Shown: positions 1-7,213 of the stretch, piece by piece | Position numbering within the stretch: position 1 is the first letter of the stretch | How the letters are laid out: every line of letters begins with the position of its first letter | NCBI GenBank assembly: GCA_965658375.1 | Contig: CBFHSD010000019.1 | Coordinates: 1-41,268, forward strand | Direction: 5' to 3' | Origin: CBFHSD01 sp965658375 | GTDB lineage: Bacteria > Bacteroidota > Bacteroidia > Flavobacteriales_G > Salibacteraceae | DNA: 41,268 nt | Notes under the pieces: generated by a model | The model's database searches: none | What the model was told of the DNA's origin: nothing | The model's input: only the letters and a program-made list of their open reading frames with translations | Position numbers and translations under genes: made by a program

Positions 1-444
1 ATCTCCACCTTTCAAAGGAGAAATGTATTTGGCAACAGCTTTTACTTCATGAACAGCATCTGCAGGAGCGCAAGGCACTGCCACGCGATTTAGCACTTCA
101 ATATCTGGAACATCATCTCCCATATAAAGCACTTCTTCATCTTTAAAGCCATACATAGCTAGAATCTCTTCGTAGGGTTCTATTTTAAAAGATATTCCTA
201 AAAAAACATCTTCCACACCAAGTTCTTTCAATTTGATTTTTAAAAGTGGTTCTGTACCTCTAGTAATACAGGCTACATAAATTCCCACCTCTTTAGCTCG
301 ATGAAGAGCGTACATATCTTTTGTGTTCAACGCTCTTGTATACTCACCATCAGGCCCAATAATCAATTTAGCATTGGTAAAAACACCGTCAACATCAAAA
401 ATAAGTGCCTTCAAATGGGGTAGGTATTCTAGGTAATGTTTCAT
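1..444 (-). CDS. KdsC-like HAD phosphatase, 3' end cut by window edge
   Basis: This reading frame stays open from the ATG at 444 to the left edge, giving 148 codons and no stop. The N-terminus carries the HAD nucleophile motif DVDGVFT, and MGDDVPD follows near residue 115. Both are typical of 3-deoxy-D-manno-octulosonate 8-phosphate phosphatase and its relatives, which are about 165-180 residues long, so only the last few dozen residues are missing. The likely role is dephosphorylation of KDO-8-phosphate for lipopolysaccharide synthesis in the cytoplasm. The start codon overlaps the stop of the upstream DUF2520 gene by four bases (ATGA), so the two are probably co-translated. The family is clear. 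The exact substrate is inferred from family membership. Confidence 0.82.
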   Translation of the reverse strand, partial: MKHYLEYLPHLKALIFDVDGVFTNAKLIIGPDGEYTRALNTKDMYALHRAKEVGIYVACITRGTEPLLKIKLKELGVEDVFLGISFKIEPYEEILAMYGFKDEEVLYMGDDVPDIEVLNRVAVPCAPADAVHEVKAVAKYISPLKGGD

Positions 445-1199
445 GAATGTGAGAGTATGGAGTCTGTAATATTCTTGTAAATATCTAATAAACGCGGATG
501 ATCGCTTAACTTTTGAAGATGAGCATCCAATACGTTTTGATCTCTGCGCTGAGCCGGACCTGTTTGTGCTTGAAGCGGGCCTAATTCAAATGCTTTTTGG
601 ATGGTTTCTTCTACCAAAGGTTTCAGCAGAGTAATGTCTTGGTATTTTTCTGCAAGTACCTCTTCTGCCAAAGCCAGCAAGTGGTTGGTAAAGTTGCAAG
701 CAATCACTGCAGCCAAATGAATGTTTTTCCGATCTGCTGAGTTGACAATCTTCACTTGATTTGAAATGCTCTTCGCTAAATCGAGCAGCCTGTTTTCTGC
801 CTTGCTATTATTTCCCTCGATTAAAAAAGGAACCTTTAAAAGATCAACTTCTCTTGACTTGCTAAAAGTTTGAAGTGGGTAAAAAACACCTCCCAAAGCA
901 ATCTGACTAAAAACTTCAACGCCTATGGTTCCTGAAGTATGGGCAATAATGCCATTTCTGTTATCTAATTTTTGAACTACTGTTTTCAGAGCATTATCCG
1001 AAACAGAGACGATTGTGAAATCGCTTTCGGGTATGCGGTCAATGGTTTCAAAAGAGCGGATGCCATAGGTATCAGCTAGTTTTTTTGAGTGCGTAGATGT
1101 TTTGCTCCAAACTCCTACAACCGTATGATTTGCTTGTATAAAAGCCCCACAGAGTTGATGAGCTACATTGCCTGACCCAATGATCGCAATGCTTGCCAT
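441..1199 (-). CDS. Rossmann-like, DUF2520 domain protein (ProC-like fold)
   Basis: This 252-residue protein starts at an ATG and opens with a dinucleotide-binding fingerprint, IIGSGNVAHQL at residues 6-16. A C-terminal helical DUF2520 region follows from about residue 120, with HLAAVIACNFTNHL. It resembles the F420/NADP oxidoreductase and pyrroline-5-carboxylate reductase fold, but the substrate of DUF2520 proteins is unknown to me. It lies one base downstream of ccmF and overlaps the KdsC-like gene, so it belongs to the same transcription unit. No functional link to haem maturation is evident from the sequence. The operon may simply be historical. Confidence 0.85.
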   Translation of the reverse strand: MASIAIIGSGNVAHQLCGAFIQANHTVVGVWSKTSTHSKKLADTYGIRSFETIDRIPESDFTIVSVSDNALKTVVQKLDNRNGIIAHTSGTIGVEVFSQIALGGVFYPLQTFSKSREVDLLKVPFLIEGNNSKAENRLLDLAKSISNQVKIVNSADRKNIHLAAVIACNFTNHLLALAEEVLAEKYQDITLLKPLVEETIQKAFELGPLQAQTGPAQRRDQNVLDAHLQKLSDHPRLLDIYKNITDSILSHS

Positions 1200-1200
1200 C

Positions 1201-3603
1201 TTACTTGCGATTCATTTGAATACGGTTATAAACTGCTAAAAGCGTTCCAATAGCCATTACGATACAACCCAACCATAGAATGTTGATCCAAGGAAATACG
1301 ATGGCCTGCATAATGATGAACTCTTTTGATTTGTTCTTGGCTTCCGCCACTTCAAAGCTCATCATTTCATTATCTGGGTTTATCCCTACAAACGAAATTT
1401 TAAGTCCTGCACTGCTAATTTCAGTTGGGAAAGTGATTGGCGAAAGTCCCTTGGCAGCAAAGTGCGCAGTTACATCGTGTCTCGATGTTTTAATGTCATA
1501 CACAGTAAGGTCTGCTTGAACCAAAAGATCTTGGTGATCCAGACCTAGACTTGTTTTAAATGCGGTATCGGGTACTCCTTGAATCTTGTTCAGAATGATG
1601 AAAGCGTTGCTTGCAAAAATGGTGTCGCCTATTTGCATTTGATGCGTTTCAGGATCTTCCCAAGAATCTTTCTCTTCTTCACGGTCTTCTATTTCTGCAT
1701 AAGTCACATAGGTGAAAATGTCTTTATTAAAATAGTGTTTGGTTGAAGGTTCTGCCACATTGCCCATTCGCTCATTGAGTTGAATAAAAGGCTTTAATGT
1801 AAACTGCTTTTCTTTCTTTTCATTCAGGTAGTCTACGTTGTAGTAGACATAAATACCCTGTTTTTCTTTGCCGGCAAAAGTCACCATGAAGTCACCCATT
1901 TGGGCAGTGTCTTCCAACATCAAAAGCACATTTTCATTGTTCTTATAGACGGTGTCTAAAGCCGTTAAATCATAGCTTGTACTGTGCGAAATGGTGTCTT
2001 TCATACCATTGGAAACTAGAGCTCCCAATAAAATAAGTCCAAAACCTATGTGTGCGATGCTAGATCCGAATTTAGCAGTAGGGATTTTCATCAATTTCAT
2101 GGCATAGCTGAAGTTGGCCACCACTGCGAAAGAACTGGAAAAGAACATGAGCAAGAAGAGCGGATTTTTCATATCCAGTGCTAAGCCACCACCAATGGTG
2201 AGCACCAAAGAGATGATCAGGTCACGAAGTAAAGCGCTGAAATATTTTTTAGAATCTGTTTTTCGGTAGTTCATCCACTGCGTTGCACCTACCAAGAAAC
2301 CGATAACGATTGCAAAAGGCAATTGCCATTGATTGTAAAATTCAACCGATTTGGGCGCGAGGTTCAAACCGAAGATTTTATTCCAAACGGGGTTAGAAGT
2401 AGTAAAGATGATTTGGAAGGCAGCAATGAAGAGCACCAGTGAACCAACAAACATCCAGAACTCTCTAGACAATGTTGCATCTTCTCCTTTGCTCTTGGGT
2501 ATTTCTTTGTATCGCGAAGCGATGAGCCAAATACTAACGCCACCAAACACGATGAGATAAAGAACCAGTTGACCGCTCAAGCCAAGATCGGTAAAAGAGT
2601 GAACAGAGCTGTCTCCAAGAATTCCACTTTTGGTGAGAAAAGTAGAATAGAGAATGAGGAAGAAGGTAATCAACACCATAGAAAAGGTGAGGGTGAGTGA
2701 AGATGTTTTGGCTCTTTGAATGAGCATCAAGTGTGCACCAGCAACCAGAGTTATCCATGGAACGAGTGAGGCGTTTTCAACGGGATCCCAAGCCCAAAAG
2801 CCACCAAAGGTGAGTGATTCGTAGGCCCAAGCTCCACCCATGAGTATGCCGGTTCCCAGCACAGCAATTCCCAAAAAAGTCCAGGTGAGCGCAGGTTCTA
2901 TCCATGCTTTGTATTGGCGTGTTACCAAACCAGCCATAGCGTATGCAAAAGGCACCAAAGTAAGAGCAAAACCAAAGAACAGGGTGGGAGGATGTATGGT
3001 CATCCAATAGTTTTGAAGTAAAGGGTTCAAGCCTCTTCCATCAAGAACAGCCAAATAATCAGGGTTGCTGAAGATAGGCATCAAGGCGAAGTCGGGGTGT
3101 TCGCGCAATAAAAGAGTAAATGGACTAGAACCAATTTTAGCATCTAGCACATAGATTCCCAGCACCATGGTTAAGAAAAGCGCTTGTGCCAATCCAATGG
3201 TCATCATTACAGGAGCTTCCCATTTCTTTGCAGTGCGCAATAAGATCAATCCAATTACGGCTTGCCAAAAAAGCCAGAGTAAGGTAGAGCCTTCTTGTCC
3301 TTCCCAGAAAGCTGAGAAGATATACCTCATTGGCATTTCACTGTTTGAATGTTGCCACACGTAGTGGTATTCAAATAGGTTATTGGCCAACATGAAAAGC
3401 AGGGTTCCAATGGCTGATATTACTGCAAATCCATGTATTGAAAAAGAAACCTTTCCAATGCGTTCCCAACCGGTTTGTGGTTTTTTAATGGCTATAAAAT
3501 AGCTGACTGCGGTAAGCAAGGCGGTAACAAAACCTATGATTAAAAAGGAGTGACCTAATATTCCGGGAAGTAGGTTTTCGTTGAGGTACTGTATATCGTT
3601 CAT
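1201..3603 (-). CDS. ccmF: Cytochrome c haem lyase CcmF/CcsA-type membrane protein
   Basis: This 800-residue polytopic membrane protein has the haem-handling tryptophan-rich WWD signature at about 259-283 (WAYESLTFGGFWAWDP...PW). Flanking histidines at 204 (IHPP) and 291 are candidate haem ligands, and FWEGQEGSTLLW lies near residue 100. A soluble region of about 200 residues (roughly 560-760) precedes the last transmembrane helix. CcmF takes haem from CcmE and attaches it to apocytochrome c CxxCH motifs on the periplasmic side. The length is greater than the usual 630-660 of proteobacterial CcmF, mainly because of that soluble loop. Its ATG overlaps the ccmE stop (TAATG), so the two are translationally coupled. 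Confidence 0.93.
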   Translation of the reverse strand: MNDIQYLNENLLPGILGHSFLIIGFVTALLTAVSYFIAIKKPQTGWERIGKVSFSIHGFAVISAIGTLLFMLANNLFEYHYVWQHSNSEMPMRYIFSAFWEGQEGSTLLWLFWQAVIGLILLRTAKKWEAPVMMTIGLAQALFLTMVLGIYVLDAKIGSSPFTLLLREHPDFALMPIFSNPDYLAVLDGRGLNPLLQNYWMTIHPPTLFFGFALTLVPFAYAMAGLVTRQYKAWIEPALTWTFLGIAVLGTGILMGGAWAYESLTFGGFWAWDPVENASLVPWITLVAGAHLMLIQRAKTSSLTLTFSMVLITFFLILYSTFLTKSGILGDSSVHSFTDLGLSGQLVLYLIVFGGVSIWLIASRYKEIPKSKGEDATLSREFWMFVGSLVLFIAAFQIIFTTSNPVWNKIFGLNLAPKSVEFYNQWQLPFAIVIGFLVGATQWMNYRKTDSKKYFSALLRDLIISLVLTIGGGLALDMKNPLFLLMFFSSSFAVVANFSYAMKLMKIPTAKFGSSIAHIGFGLILLGALVSNGMKDTISHSTSYDLTALDTVYKNNENVLLMLEDTAQMGDFMVTFAGKEKQGIYVYYNVDYLNEKKEKQFTLKPFIQLNERMGNVAEPSTKHYFNKDIFTYVTYAEIEDREEEKDSWEDPETHQMQIGDTIFASNAFIILNKIQGVPDTAFKTSLGLDHQDLLVQADLTVYDIKTSRHDVTAHFAAKGLSPITFPTEISSAGLKISFVGINPDNEMMSFEVAEAKNKSKEFIIMQAIVFPWINILWLGCIVMAIGTLLAVYNRIQMNRK

Positions 3604-4049
3604 TAAATACTGCCTTCTTGCATTTCTTTCTCGCGCAATTCGCGCATTTCGTCTTCTGTTCTAAAATCACTTTCAGAACCATCATTGTATTTTGAAGGGC
3701 ATTTCATGAGAATGTCTTTTGCGTGAAAAGCACCATCTTCACTGGCTTTGCCTATAAGCACAATTTGTTCAGAACGTTCAAAGTCTTGGGGCTTAGGTTT
3801 GTGCAAGTATACCTGCTTTGTCATACCTTCTCTATCGGTCATTTGAAAAGCAAATAAATCTGGATTTTTTTCAGGATTGTAGCTCATTTCTCCATCACGG
3901 TCAAGGGTTCCAACTACATGGTATTCTAATTGTGGCGAATTAAAGGCCTCTGCAAAATTAGCGTAGGTGCTAGAATCTGTCAATGTAGTTAGAATAGCAC
4001 CTATGGCCACTGCTATGAATATGATGGCGATGATGTGCGACTTTTTCAT
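3603..4049 (-). CDS. ccmE: Haem chaperone CcmE, CxxxY variant
   Basis: This 148-residue protein has one N-terminal membrane anchor (about residues 5-23) followed by an OB-fold domain, as in CcmE, the periplasmic chaperone that binds haem covalently and hands it to CcmF. In classical CcmE the haem is attached to a His in HxxxY. Here the aligned segment reads CPSKY, with Cys117 and Tyr121, so this is the CxxxY form of the variant System I described in archaea and some bacteria. It lies eight bases after the ccmD-like gene and overlaps ccmF by one base. Family identity is firm. Haem attachment through the Cys is inferred from known CxxxY proteins. Confidence 0.92.
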   Translation of the reverse strand: MKKSHIIAIIFIAVAIGAILTTLTDSSTYANFAEAFNSPQLEYHVVGTLDRDGEMSYNPEKNPDLFAFQMTDREGMTKQVYLHKPKPQDFERSEQIVLIGKASEDGAFHAKDILMKCPSKYNDGSESDFRTEDEMRELREKEMQEGSI

Positions 4050-4057
4050 ATCTCAAC

Positions 4058-4285
4058 TCAGTTTAGTTCTTCAATTTCTTTTTCAAGACGACCTACTTTC
4101 TTGTCTAGGTTTACGAGATAAATCACAATGCCAATGAAGATGATTACAAGTACTCCAACTACCACATAAATCATCCCGTTTGAGCGCAAGGTGTTTTCTA
4201 TTTCTCCATCTTGTGCTGTACTTATATGACCGCTTAACAGCAAGAATGTTGTCAAAGAAAAGGCGGTTTTTTTTCGAGTATCCAT
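4058..4285 (-). CDS. ccmD: CcmD-like small membrane protein
   Basis: This is a 75-residue protein with a cleavable-looking N-terminal signal (to about residue 24, ending STAQ). One transmembrane helix follows at about 38-58 (MIYVVVGVLVIIFIGIVIYL), then a charged, coiled-coil-like tail rich in Lys and Glu. Its size, topology and position between ccmC and ccmE match CcmD, which in other bacteria bridges the CcmABC complex and aids release of haem-loaded CcmE. The presequence is longer than in proteobacterial CcmD. A run of eight A residues lies in codons 4-6. Similarity is mostly positional and topological, so the name is moderately certain. Confidence 0.78.
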   Translation of the reverse strand: MDTRKKTAFSLTTFLLLSGHISTAQDGEIENTLRSNGMIYVVVGVLVIIFIGIVIYLVNLDKKVGRLEKEIEELN

Positions 4286-4289
4286 TTGA

Positions 4290-4958
4290 TTATTTGTTGT
4301 TCAATTGATATTCAATTTTACCCAATCGGAATCGGATTTGAGCAATCCAAAAACCAAGTAAAATCCACCCGAGCATGGCAGGGTAAAAAACTTTACGCAA
4401 TTCGTTATCTACTTCTAAGTCGCTGAAAGGGGCATTTCCACCATTTCCAGGATGCAAGCTATCTATGCCAGGCATTCTTGGCAGTATCATCAGAAATACA
4501 ACCAGTATTACAAAAGCAAAGATGTTATAAACGGCAGCGGTTCGCGCTCTTTTTTGATCGTCATCAAGGCTGTTTCTTAAGATGAAATATGCCAAGTAAA
4601 TTAAAGCAGTAATGGCCGCTCCGTTCAATTTAGGATCGCTTACCCAAAAGGCTCCCCAAGTAAATTTAGCCCATAGAGATCCGGTTGTTAACCCAAGCAC
4701 TCCTGCTAGCATTCCTACTTCTGCAAAAGCTTTTGCTCTAATGTCGTTTTTGAGTTCAAAACCGCTTAAACATTTAATGCTGTACACTACAGATGCAGTC
4801 ATCAAACTCATCATGGTAAACCACATGGTTACGTGGTAGTGTAAATTACGAATGGTTTCATGTAAAATGGGGAGTTCTGGAGCTTTCATGAGCATTCCCC
4901 CAATGATGGCGTATAGGACCAATACAACCGCTAAAATTTTCCACCAATTTGCCTTCAA
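4290..4958 (-). CDS. ccmC: Haem transporter/handling protein CcmC (TTG start)
   Basis: This is a six-helix membrane protein of about 222 residues with the CcmC tryptophan motif WGAFWVSDPKLNG at about 101-113 and His residues in NLHYHVTMWF near 40-42. CcmC presents haem to CcmE at the outer face of the inner membrane. An ATG-initiated frame extends to 5069, but its first 37 residues are Cys-rich, unlike CcmC, and they overlap ccmB out of frame. I therefore choose TTG at 4958, which is preceded by AGAGGG and followed by KANWWKIL, the usual CcmC N-terminus. That leaves an 11-base gap after ccmB. The start is the only uncertain point. Confidence 0.88.
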   Translation of the reverse strand: MKANWWKILAVVLVLYAIIGGMLMKAPELPILHETIRNLHYHVTMWFTMMSLMTASVVYSIKCLSGFELKNDIRAKAFAEVGMLAGVLGLTTGSLWAKFTWGAFWVSDPKLNGAAITALIYLAYFILRNSLDDDQKRARTAAVYNIFAFVILVVFLMILPRMPGIDSLHPGNGGNAPFSDLEVDNELRKVFYPAMLGWILLGFWIAQIRFRLGKIEYQLNNK

Positions 4959-4969
4959 TACACCCTCTT

Positions 4970-5626
4970 TTAGTCGCGCCAAAGGTATGGAAATAATAAG
5001 TAGCTCAAAGCAACAACAATCACATTCAAGCCTCCTAAAACAACCACATATTTGAGGTTTACACTCCAAGCAATACCATCAATGGCATTTTTGCTAAAAG
5101 CAATTAAAGTCATTAGAAGTGGAAGAATAATTGGGAACCCTAAAATACTCATGAGCACCAAGTTGTTTCCACTTTGAGAGGCAATGCCTGCTACCAATGT
5201 TAAAGTGGAGGAAAAGCCCAAGGATCCCAAAAGCATTGCGGTAAAAAACATGCCGTGATCTTGAATGGGATCATTTATAAAAAGCGTATATAAGAAGAAC
5301 CCAACAATAGTGAGGAATGAAACGAGAATGGCGTTGTAAATGATTTTAGAGAGAATAATGGCTTGTGGGGGAACCAAGGTGTAGAGGTAGAGGTGCTGTT
5401 CTTCGCCATCTTGCACAAAAGATTTACCAATGGCGTTGGTGGCAGCAAAGAGTTGAATGATCCAAAAGAGGGCATTCCATGCGGGAATGGAGTCAAGTTT
5501 CTTGAAAGAGAGGTAGGCAACAAAAATAGTGGAGGTCACATATAAAATGAGTCCCCCGAGGGTGTACTTGTTTCTCCATTCAAGGCTCAATTCTTTTTGA
5601 ACCAAATGCACGACTGATTTCAACAT
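4970..5626 (-). CDS. ccmB: Haem exporter membrane subunit CcmB
   Basis: This 218-residue, six-helix protein begins MLKSVVHLVQKELSLEWR, a typical CcmB amphipathic N-terminus, and has an ABC-2-type membrane topology. CcmB forms the membrane part of the CcmAB ATPase that frees haem-loaded CcmE. The frame can be extended nine bases to a TTG, but the ATG at 5626 gives the expected N-terminus. It is the first gene of the ccm operon. The partner ATPase gene ccmA is not next to it and does not occur in the window, so CcmA must be encoded elsewhere or replaced. Confidence 0.9.
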   Translation of the reverse strand: MLKSVVHLVQKELSLEWRNKYTLGGLILYVTSTIFVAYLSFKKLDSIPAWNALFWIIQLFAATNAIGKSFVQDGEEQHLYLYTLVPPQAIILSKIIYNAILVSFLTIVGFFLYTLFINDPIQDHGMFFTAMLLGSLGFSSTLTLVAGIASQSGNNLVLMSILGFPIILPLLMTLIAFSKNAIDGIAWSVNLKYVVVLGGLNVIVVALSYLLFPYLWRD

Positions 5627-5666
5627 TGACGGCAAAGATAGCCATCGTATTCATTTGAAATTCTCT

Positions 5667-5674
5667 TACTTTTG
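5667..5674 (+). promoter_or_regulatory. Candidate -7 promoter element of the phosphoribosyltransferase gene
   Basis: TACTTTTG matches the Bacteroidota -7 consensus TAnnTTTG exactly and ends 19 bases before the ATG at 5694. I see no good TTG at the -33 distance. Placement upstream of the chosen start, within the TTG-extended frame, supports ATG 5694 as the true start. Confidence 0.45.
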
Positions 5675-5693
5675 GAACTTAGAAAGAAGCCTT

Positions 5694-6197
5694 ATGACAG
5701 CAGAAGCAACATTGGTTTTAAACCACCGACAAATAGAGCAGAAGATTACGCGCATTGCGCACGAGTTGATTGAGCACCATATTGATGATCAAGAGATTAT
5801 TTTGGTGGGTATTACTCCAAGGGGAAATGTGTTGGCCGAAAGAATTCATTCTGTGTTGGTAAACGTTGGCCTTTTAAAATCTCGGATTGAGACGATTACC
5901 TTAGATAAGAATGAGCCTTTAGCGCATCCTGTTGCATGCAGTTTAAGTGTAGAAGAAGCAAAGAACCGCTCTATAATGGTGGTAGATGATGTACTCAATA
6001 CAGGAAAGGCATTGATTTTTGCGGTGAAGCATATTCTAAGTTTTGATCCTAAAACGCTACATACTATTACCTTGGTAGATAGAAAGCACCGTATGTTTCC
6101 TGTAAGAGCAGATTATGTGGGCCTAACCTTAGCCACTACTATTCAAGATCATATTTCGGTTGAATTCGGAAAGGAAGACAAAGTTTACTTGAAATAA
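5694..6197 (+). CDS. PyrR-like phosphoribosyltransferase
   Basis: This 167-residue type I phosphoribosyltransferase carries the PRPP-binding signature MVVDDVLNTGKAL at about 95-107 and a PyrR-like tail with RMFPVRADYVG. PyrR proteins bind UMP/PRPP, can act as uracil phosphoribosyltransferases, and in some bacteria attenuate pyr operons by binding RNA. No pyr genes adjoin it here, so a regulatory role is unproven. The frame extends upstream to a TTG at 5655, but the ATG at 5694 follows AGAAAGAAG and sits downstream of a promoter element, so I use it. A terminator hairpin begins two bases after the stop. Confidence 0.83.
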   Translation: MTAEATLVLNHRQIEQKITRIAHELIEHHIDDQEIILVGITPRGNVLAERIHSVLVNVGLLKSRIETITLDKNEPLAHPVACSLSVEEAKNRSIMVVDDVLNTGKALIFAVKHILSFDPKTLHTITLVDRKHRMFPVRADYVGLTLATTIQDHISVEFGKEDKVYLK

Positions 6198-6198
6198 A

Positions 6199-6228
6199 AA
6201 AAGCGCCCGTCAAATGATGGGCGCTTTT
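6199..6228. terminator. Bidirectional intrinsic terminator
   Basis: A perfect 10-bp stem AAAAGCGCCC / GGGCGCTTTT encloses a 10-base loop, with T-runs on both strands. It lies between two convergent genes (stops at 6197 plus and 6249 minus), so it can serve both. Confidence 0.88.
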
Positions 6229-6248
6229 GCATTGAATATGTTTTGAAT

Positions 6249-7094
6249 CTATTGGTTCCCTAAAATAATAGGCAATCCATCTTTTCCAGAACCAATCACT
6301 ACTACTTTTGCGTTGGTCGAGTTCGCCAAACGCTCTGTAGCAGAAATTCCTTTTTCTTGAAGAATTTTATCTGTTAAACTGGCACTTAAAATTCTATTGG
6401 CGGTAGCCTTACCTTCAGCAGCAATACGGATGCGTTCCGCTTCTTTTTTCTCTTTTTCAATCAAGAAATTGTATTTCTGAGCTTCTTGGTTGGCCTGTAG
6501 CTTTTCTTCAATAGCCACTTTAATTGTCTCAGGTAATTTGATGGAACGGAAAAGCAATGCTTTTAACTCAATATGGTTGTCATCCAAAATTTTCTCCGTT
6601 TCTTCACTAATCTTGGTTTCAATTTCAAGCCTTTTGGTGGCGTACAATTCTTCTGGAGTGTACTGTCCTATAATTCTACGCACGGTAGAACGCAATTCAG
6701 GGCGAATCAAATTCGAAATGTATCCTTCTCTAAACGAGTTGTACAAGTAGCCAATTTCATCTGGCTTTGGTCTAAAACGCAACGAAACGTCAATCTGTAT
6801 AGCCAAACCATCTTGTGAAAGTACATCCATGGTTTCTTCAACTTGTTGTTCTGCTATTTCAAATTGAATCACATCATTCCATGGAGCCACAATATTCAAA
6901 CCTTCATGCAGCACATTGTCTACATCTAGTCCAGCGCCATACTTTTTAAAGACCACTCCTCTTTCTGTAGGTTGAAGAATAACAAAAGTATTGGAGATAA
7001 AAATGGCGAAAAAAAGCAAAGCAGCTCCAATGAGGAGATATGGTCTGATTTTCTTGAAATCGAATTCGGGTTGATTGTAATTGTATTGATTCAT
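6249..7094 (-). CDS. Prohibitin/SPFH-domain membrane protein
   Basis: This 281-residue protein has a single N-terminal transmembrane helix (about 17-37, PYLLIGAALLFFAIFISN). An SPFH/Band 7 domain follows (about 40-215), then a Glu/Lys-rich coiled coil (EKLQANQEAQKYNFLIEKEK). This is the layout of prohibitins and HflK/HflC, which form large ring assemblies in the inner membrane and modulate proteases or membrane domains. A longer frame reaches 7193, but that extension reads through the terminator of the upstream operon. The ATG at 7094 gives MNQYNYNQPEFDFKKIRP directly before the helix. It is a single-gene unit by context, and its specific partner is unknown. Confidence 0.86.
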   Translation of the reverse strand: MNQYNYNQPEFDFKKIRPYLLIGAALLFFAIFISNTFVILQPTERGVVFKKYGAGLDVDNVLHEGLNIVAPWNDVIQFEIAEQQVEETMDVLSQDGLAIQIDVSLRFRPKPDEIGYLYNSFREGYISNLIRPELRSTVRRIIGQYTPEELYATKRLEIETKISEETEKILDDNHIELKALLFRSIKLPETIKVAIEEKLQANQEAQKYNFLIEKEKKEAERIRIAAEGKATANRILSASLTDKILQEKGISATERLANSTNAKVVVIGSGKDGLPIILGNQ

Positions 7095-7156
7095 AAAGGA
7101 TAGATTTTTAATACTAGTATCAACGTAAAAGATACTATTCAGTTTCCATAAATGAA

Positions 7157-7188
7157 AAAAGGTTCGCAATAGATATTGCGAACCTTTT
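7157..7188 (-). terminator. Strong intrinsic terminator of the beta-oxidation operon
   Basis: A perfect 14-bp inverted repeat AAAAGGTTCGCAAT / ATTGCGAACCTTTT with a 4-base loop is followed on the minus strand by six T. It lies about 25 bases after the acyl-CoA dehydrogenase stop and upstream of the prohibitin start. Confidence 0.9.
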
Positions 7189-7213
7189 AACAAAGAAGAA
7201 TCTGTTTTAGATT

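Noticed and set aside
4267..4274. Phase-variable A8 tract in the ccmD-like gene
   Set aside because: Eight A residues are modest for slippage, the frame is intact, and ccmD is not a typical phase-variable gene.
4959..5069. Cys-rich N-terminal extension of CcmC (10 Cys/Arg-rich residues, possible metal site)
   Set aside because: It is an out-of-frame reading of the 3' end of ccmB. A TTG start at 4958 with AGAGGG upstream gives the normal CcmC N-terminus.
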